Shown here: positions 13,601 through 16,967 of the stretch, in pieces
Position numbering within the stretch: the first letter of the stretch is position 1
Layout: every line of letters starts with the position of its first letter
DNA from: an uncultured Lachnobacterium sp.
GTDB lineage: Bacteria > Bacillota > Clostridia > Lachnospirales > Lachnospiraceae
Direction: 5' to 3'
NCBI GenBank assembly: GCA_900549895.1
Contig: URQG01000017.1
Location: 1 to 16,967, forward strand
Length of the DNA: 16,967 bases
Notes under the pieces: generated by a model
The model's input: the letters and a program-made list of their open reading frames with translations, nothing else
Told to the model about the DNA's origin: nothing
Database searches by the model: none
Translations under genes and position numbers: made by a program

Positions 13601-13851
13601 TCGCGCGTGAGGCAGGACCCGAGCTAGTCGGCACGATCGGCGGTCATACTTCAGTAGTAAATAATGATCAGATTGTAGCATCTGTATCGGATGGCGTAGC
13701 GCGTGCGGTTCGTTCGGTAATTGGTACAAATGGAAGCAATGTTAATGTTACATTTAAAGTAGAGGGAGATCCGAACGGAATCTTCCGAGTGACGCAGCAG
13801 AAAGCAAATGAATACTTCCGGACTACCGGAAATCCAGCATTTGAGATGTAA
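10663..13851 (+). CDS. Tail tape measure protein
   Basis: At 1062 residues this is the largest gene and should set tail length and pass DNA through the membrane on infection. In order: an N-terminal coiled coil (about 20-170); a basic linker; hydrophobic helices (about 200-228 and 257-295, the second containing APIISAVGPALTWFINLITA); a Gly-Ser linker (342-353); an acidic middle; further hydrophobic stretches (about 540-625); the conserved motif VFGIHSPAKKMKPYGKNIF near 739-757; four 29-residue tryptophan repeats (about 791-906); and the tape-measure C-terminus with LFIAREAGPELVGTIGG. No lysozyme or peptidase motif is visible. By eye the section around 12150-13080 is more AT-rich than both ends, suggesting mosaic exchange. 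Start ATG 10663 follows AGGAAGTAGGTGAG. Confidence 0.92.
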   Translation: MSDYDGSIKIDTKIDTKNVSSQMLRLENQISKAARKASELTEKMRQMENAKIPTEDYKYISDALHKSTAEFDKLLQRQQEMIARGKTSGAAWDSLDRKIKEVGADIRAAEKYQSQMVKEGMAYLDKGAIRASDAYQKLKNQLRDTNGQMQTLAKKQEELAAKENKVANSANKARRSTGSWLDSFSNKTKQTSGLLHNFATRLKGIALSMFIFNWITKGWNAMLSAIKDGTQNMAKYSSDVNAKMSQLTSAVATLKNAFGALAAPIISAVGPALTWFINLITAAINKVNQFISALIGKSTWTKATTQVKDYAAGLDKAANSAKKLKGQLQSFDELNNLNSNDSGGSGGSGGSGGNVSDMFEEVPIDQNIADLADKIKEAIASGDWEGLGKFIGDEIEKTLKKINWDKAYAAATGFGTGLALFLNGLISPDLFGEVGRTIASALNTAIYLALAFGTTFDFDNAGESIATEINEFFRTFDFDALAATVNAWADGLWGFVCGFIDNLSWKDIFNGLKEFLTKLTPQSIITILGLASGGLAPLLSSAISGILGITNKGGGKNITLDGVGLAILLGTIAFTIADNNNDWKKTLLETIVAGYAGFRLSGGNLSFAIAGVALEVGIHIGKFLVEHSDDMKEGIKDLKERIKKGFMDHKTGHDETGKETTISVPISLSTFFNWDESGSLFDDMLKNFKTAFDGKRNGFMDFGGYIFEGIIDGFLGAAMLIAEPIKDFFTWLGNGICEVFGIHSPAKKMKPYGKNIFLGIIEGWKEKISSFSFSKYAKELFKKIQKGFSELKDNYVEFKAKVKDEAKEWWEDTKNYWGKKVGKVKEFTTDVKDNASKWWKNTQSWWKSKVGKAKEFTTDVKNQSGTWWKNVKSYWSDKVGEVKKFTTDVKKDGSKWWKNVKNEWSNTTAGKTLTVAIGFAKNALNNLWSSVTGFFGGKTVNVGTKATKKANGGIYTGGMWHNITKYALGTENAPAGQLFIAREAGPELVGTIGGHTSVVNNDQIVASVSDGVARAVRSVIGTNGSNVNVTFKVEGDPNGIFRVTQQKANEYFRTTGNPAFEM
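11686..11721 (+). repeat. Gly-Gly-Ser tandem linker in the tape measure
   Basis: Residues 342-353 of the tape measure are an uninterrupted SGG repeat (four copies, then N), with different codons used in successive copies. It joins the N-terminal helical half to the acidic middle. A flexible joint of this purity is likely a domain boundary, and perhaps the point where the protein is cut or bends. Confidence 0.7.
13033..13380 (+). repeat. Four tandem 29-residue tryptophan repeats in the tape measure
   Basis: Four in-frame 87-base units lie at 13033-13119 (diverged), 13120-13206, 13207-13293 and 13294-13380. The last three share the plan KVGxxKxFTTDVK, a short variable part, then WWKN followed by an aromatic pair (SWW, SYW, EW). 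The first has WWEDTKNYWGK in the same register. The units are 60-80% identical by eye at the protein level, and third-base differences show they are not recent copies. They sit late in the protein, in the region expected to line the tail lumen. Confidence 0.85.
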
Positions 13852-13865
13852 GGAGGTGGAGTGAA

Positions 13866-14285
13866 ATGGGATACGGCGGTTATTTAATTAAGGTGGGGAA
13901 TTACACAGTCCCTTTTGAATACATAACAGCAAGTACATTTCAAGCCCCTCTTTTGGGACAGGATCTAAATTCACACAGAGATGACAATGGTGAGCTCCAC
14001 CGGGATGCGGTTAAGAACCAGGTGCTCAAAGCAGAGTGGAAGGTTCCAAGCATGAGCGAGAAGAAATTTAATGCTTTTATGAAGCAGATCAATGCGCAGT
14101 ATGTTAGCGTCCGACGCGAAAAGAAATGCCTTGTGACCGCGTGGTGTCCTGAGATTATGCGGTATGTGACGATGTATTGTTATGTGCCGGATGTAACTCC
14201 GATCGTTGGATATGCGGATGAAAAGACTATCGAATATGATGCATGGCGCATTGCTTTTACTGGATATGGCGGTGAGATTTTATGA
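13866..14285 (+). CDS. Distal-tail-type protein (DUF6711-like)
   Basis: A 139-residue protein with one of the best ribosome sites in the window (AAGGAGGTGGAG) directly after the tape measure, where siphophages of Gram-positive hosts encode the distal tail protein. The sequence (GYLIKVGNYTVPFEYI, KAEWKVPSMSEKKFNAFM, YVTMYCYVPDVTP and a final YDAWRIAFTGYGG) is beta-rich and resembles the DUF6711 group of tail proteins as I remember it. It is shorter than classical Dit proteins (about 250 aa), so it would correspond to an N-terminal Dit-like ring module only. The stop overlaps the next gene's ATG. Confidence 0.7.
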   Translation: MGYGGYLIKVGNYTVPFEYITASTFQAPLLGQDLNSHRDDNGELHRDAVKNQVLKAEWKVPSMSEKKFNAFMKQINAQYVSVRREKKCLVTAWCPEIMRYVTMYCYVPDVTPIVGYADEKTIEYDAWRIAFTGYGGEIL

Positions 14286-16504
14286 TAAGTGGCAAGAATA
14301 AGGAACTTTATTACACGAGTTCTATCGATAAGCAGCTTAATATTGAAGTGGTCGGAACGAGGATTGTGATCGACAATTCCATGCGTGAGCAAGACACGTT
14401 TACGCTTACAGAGTCATTGAATGACGGATCCGAGCTGAAGTTTGGATCATGCCTGCCGAATCAGATTTCGTTTATCGCACATGATATGCCCGCCGGACTC
14501 GTAGGCAATACGCTTCGCCCAGTTGAAACACTGGAAGGAAACGAGGATGATCCGTTTACATACGGCAAGTACAAAATTTTCTCAGCAGTTCCGACCGCAG
14601 ATCGCACCAAACGTCAGATCACGGCTTACGATGCCATGTACGACATCCTCAATGCAGATGTGAAAGCTTGGTATGCAGGACTTAGCTTTCCAATGACGCT
14701 TAAGCAGTTCCGCAATAGCTTTTTTGCGTATCTTGGAGTCGAGCAGGAAGAGGCCACGCTTGTTAATGATTTTATGACAGTTAACAAGACTTTGATCGCT
14801 TCATCTTCCGAGGATTCCTCGGTAATTGCCGAGGCTACGATCAGTGGTAAGACCATCATTGAAGCAATCTGCGAGATCAACGGAGCATTCGGTAATATGA
14901 ACCGCGCCGGCAAGTTTGAGTATGTGATCCTGCCAAGTATTACGTCCGCATTATATCCGGCAGATGATCTGTATCCGCGAGATGATCTGTTTCCGTCTGA
15001 TGCAAATACGGAGTCCATGACCGGACATTATTTCACATTCGATTATGAGGATTTTCAGAGTAAAGCGATCACGCAGTTGGAGATTCGCGCGGATGATAAC
15101 ACTGCCGGCGCGATTGTTGGAAATCCTGGCAATACTTATGTGATTTCCGGTAACTTCTTGGTATCGGATAAGACCGGAGCGGAGCTGGAGCAGATTGCAA
15201 ATAATGTTCTTCCGATTATGGCACAGGCAGCATACACGCCGATCAAGAGTTGCACGACGGTCGGCAATCCATGCTTGGAGCTAGGCGATCCAATTCGATT
15301 TAACACGAGTCGCGAGATCGTAGAAACGTATATCCTGCAGAGAACCTTAACCGGTGTTCAGAGCAAGAGAGATTCTATTGTGGCGCAAGGTACAGAGACA
15401 CATACCGTAAAGACAAATTCAACCCGTGAGACGTTGGAGAGCGTGCAGAGACGGACAAGCAAGCTGGAGCGTAACGCGGATCATCTGTTATCACAGTATG
15501 AAGATTTGGAGGAACAGACAAGTTCTAAGTTTGAGCAGACTGCGAGCGGATTTGAGATGTCTGTAACTGGCGGAGAAAAAACGGTTGGGATTGTCATTAA
15601 GCTTCTGAATTCAGAAGGAGATGTTATATCTGAATCATCAGAGAATGCCAATATTACAATTACCGGTGTAGTACGGGTTGAGGATTTAGCACAGGCTGGT
15701 GCGACAACAATCAATGGTGCGAATATCACAACCGGAACGATTAGTTGTGATCGATTAGATGGCGGAACCATAAATGGGCAAAGATTTTTTCAGACAGGAA
15801 AATATGGCAATCTTGTAATAGATAAGGGAGTAATTTATGTGCCAGGGAATGGGGCAATCTTGATTGGATCAGAAGAGGTCGCAACGCAGGATTGGGTACA
15901 AGATAGTGCAGTTGTCCGAACTGCAAGAACAGCGCAAGCAGCTGACTATGCGACAAATGCTAGCTATGCAACAAGTGCGGGTTCTTTAGCTGGACAACCA
16001 AGCATAAGTGTAAACCGATGTTACGCGGAGGACTTTTATTTTGGAAGTTCGCCATCAGCCGGATCATCATTACTTCCGATTGGGTACAATTCATCGACTT
16101 ATCATTTTGGACATTACACGGGTTCATCTGAACGCTTTAAAAATTCAATAAGTGATAAGATAACCGAACAAGCGTTAGATCCGCATCGACTATATGATGC
16201 AGATATATTTCAGTACAAATATAATGCAGATTATTTGTCAAACATGGCTGACTGCAGATATGACAAATTAGTCATCGGATTTATTGCAGAAAACCTTGAA
16301 AAAGTATATCCAGTTGCGGTAGATAAGGACGATTACGGAACCATAATGGATTGGAATTACAAGTATGTGATTCCGCCTATGCTTTCTCTTATTCAGGAAC
16401 AGCACAAAGAGATTGAACAGTTAAAGATTGAAAATTTAACCACACGTGGAGAAATCAATATATTGAAACAGCAACTACAAAGATTGGAGGATTTATTATG
16501 TTAG
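14282..16504 (+). CDS. Tail hub/spike protein with C-terminal self-cleaving S74 chaperone domain
   Basis: A 740-residue protein. Residues about 1-370 form the tail hub ('prophage endopeptidase tail'-like) part, with YTSSIDKQLNIEVVG and a YP.DDL triplet repeat (about 223-240). A coiled coil (about 385-425, RRTSKLERNADHLLSQYEDL) leads to a beta-helix-like tail fibre section, an Ala-rich stretch (TARTAQAADYATNASYATSA), and a C-terminal peptidase S74 / endosialidase-chaperone domain from about 614: GSSERFKNSIS, GFIAENLEKVYPVAV, GTIMDWNYKYVIPPMLSLIQ, and a closing coiled coil (LKIENLTTRGEINILKQQL). In S74 proteins the chaperone is cut off autocatalytically at a serine at the domain start; Ser615 or Ser616 is the candidate. 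ATG overlaps the previous stop. Confidence 0.88.
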   Translation: MISGKNKELYYTSSIDKQLNIEVVGTRIVIDNSMREQDTFTLTESLNDGSELKFGSCLPNQISFIAHDMPAGLVGNTLRPVETLEGNEDDPFTYGKYKIFSAVPTADRTKRQITAYDAMYDILNADVKAWYAGLSFPMTLKQFRNSFFAYLGVEQEEATLVNDFMTVNKTLIASSSEDSSVIAEATISGKTIIEAICEINGAFGNMNRAGKFEYVILPSITSALYPADDLYPRDDLFPSDANTESMTGHYFTFDYEDFQSKAITQLEIRADDNTAGAIVGNPGNTYVISGNFLVSDKTGAELEQIANNVLPIMAQAAYTPIKSCTTVGNPCLELGDPIRFNTSREIVETYILQRTLTGVQSKRDSIVAQGTETHTVKTNSTRETLESVQRRTSKLERNADHLLSQYEDLEEQTSSKFEQTASGFEMSVTGGEKTVGIVIKLLNSEGDVISESSENANITITGVVRVEDLAQAGATTINGANITTGTISCDRLDGGTINGQRFFQTGKYGNLVIDKGVIYVPGNGAILIGSEEVATQDWVQDSAVVRTARTAQAADYATNASYATSAGSLAGQPSISVNRCYAEDFYFGSSPSAGSSLLPIGYNSSTYHFGHYTGSSERFKNSISDKITEQALDPHRLYDADIFQYKYNADYLSNMADCRYDKLVIGFIAENLEKVYPVAVDKDDYGTIMDWNYKYVIPPMLSLIQEQHKEIEQLKIENLTTRGEINILKQQLQRLEDLLC

Positions 16505-16722
16505 CAATTCAGAAAACAGTTAATGTGAGTGGAGTTAGTTCGGTTGAGGTAGATGGAAAGGCTACCCCATTTGTATATTTTAGCGCGCAGATCCAAGCAG
16601 ACGGAAAGCGTAATGTAAACTACGCGATTCAGAACGAGGAACTTTACAAGAGTAATAAGGATATTTTCAAAGCTGACAGAGACGCATTTGAGGACGCGGT
16701 AGATTCTTACATCGCAGAATAG
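16498..16722 (+). CDS. Small tail-associated protein of unknown function (74 aa)
   Basis: ATG 16498 overlaps the last bases of the tail hub gene and follows TTGGAGGATTT. The protein begins MLAIQKTVNVSGVSS and continues VEVDGKATPFVYFSAQIQAD, then a helical C-terminus (FKADRDAFEDAVDSYI). Similar small proteins after S74 fibre genes are familiar to me from Gram-positive phages, but I know of no assigned function. It contains no membrane segment, cysteines or enzymatic motif. It may be a tail-tip component or a chaperone for the fibre. Confidence 0.7.
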   Translation: MLAIQKTVNVSGVSSVEVDGKATPFVYFSAQIQADGKRNVNYAIQNEELYKSNKDIFKADRDAFEDAVDSYIAE

Positions 16723-16732
16723 GGGGAATCCT

Positions 16733-16967
16733 ATGTCATATCAGAAAATTTATAGTCAAATAGGATACAAAAACTTTCCATCCGATGATACACCTTTAAA
16801 TGAAACCAATATGGGTGCAATGGATAGGGCAATTGATGAGCATGATAATCGTATCGTTGCGCTGGATGTAGCGAAACTTGATCTGACCAAAGCAAACGAA
16901 TTGGTAGAAGAAATCCTTTGGAATGAATCCAACGGCACATTGACGGTCGTTAAGATGAACGGATCCA
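16733..16967 (+). CDS. Tail fibre / baseplate protein N-terminus (partial, runs past the right edge)
   Basis: ATG 16733 follows AGGGGGAATCCT, ten bases after the previous stop. The visible 78 residues are SYQKIYSQIGYKNFPSDDTP, then LNETNMGAMDRAIDEHDNRI and a helix into EEILWNESNGTLTV. The 'P.NE.N...MD.AI...D.RI' pattern is the usual N-terminal tail-attachment helix of fibre, baseplate-upper or receptor-binding proteins in Firmicutes phages. The rest of the protein, where host binding or glycan-cutting domains would lie, is outside the window. Confidence 0.75.
   Translation, partial: MSYQKIYSQIGYKNFPSDDTPLNETNMGAMDRAIDEHDNRIVALDVAKLDLTKANELVEEILWNESNGTLTVVKMNGS

Overview
The window is a continuous, single-strand (+) piece of the late structural operon of a tailed phage or prophage. 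It runs from the 3' end of the large terminase gene, through head, connector and tail genes, into the first part of a tail-fibre-type gene. A tape-measure gene is present and no sheath or baseplate-wedge genes are seen, so the virion should be a long non-contractile (siphovirus) type. Strong AGGAGG-type ribosome sites, the protein families (SPP1-like portal and capsid, GP20-like scaffold, Gp15-like tail chaperone) and moderate GC point to a Firmicutes host, most likely a gut clostridium such as a Lachnospiraceae. The host assignment is inference.

Head region (1-7103): terminase nuclease domain; a 67-residue unknown; portal; a 23-codon membrane peptide; a gp10-type minor capsid/neck protein; a minor capsid protein of the phage_min_cap2/MuF type carrying a C-terminal polymorphic toxin domain (Ntox50-like); a 69-residue gene overlapping its end that is a candidate immunity gene; and a small degenerate ORF. 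A 369-base gap follows (4917-5285). It holds a strong intrinsic terminator, then a folded leader that ends in a second terminator hairpin placed before the scaffold gene. Scaffold and HK97-fold major capsid follow.

Connector region (7122-8860): head-tail connector, then two cargo-like small genes (zinc-ribbon peptide and a DUF4406 nucleoside-deoxyribosyltransferase-like protein), then a connector/neck protein and a tail terminator. Tail region (8876-16967): major tail protein; a strong hairpin whose loop is exactly complementary to the ribosome site of the next gene; two tail-assembly chaperone-type genes; tape measure with four 29-residue tryptophan repeats; a distal-tail-type protein; a large tail hub protein ending in a self-cleaving S74 chaperone domain; a 74-residue unknown; and the start of a fibre/baseplate protein.

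Most genes overlap by a few bases or abut, so translation is probably coupled across a long late transcript. The two RNA elements, before scaffold-capsid and before the tail chaperones, are the places where the sequence itself suggests extra control. No rRNA, tRNA, CRISPR array, insertion sequence or convincing minus-strand gene is seen.
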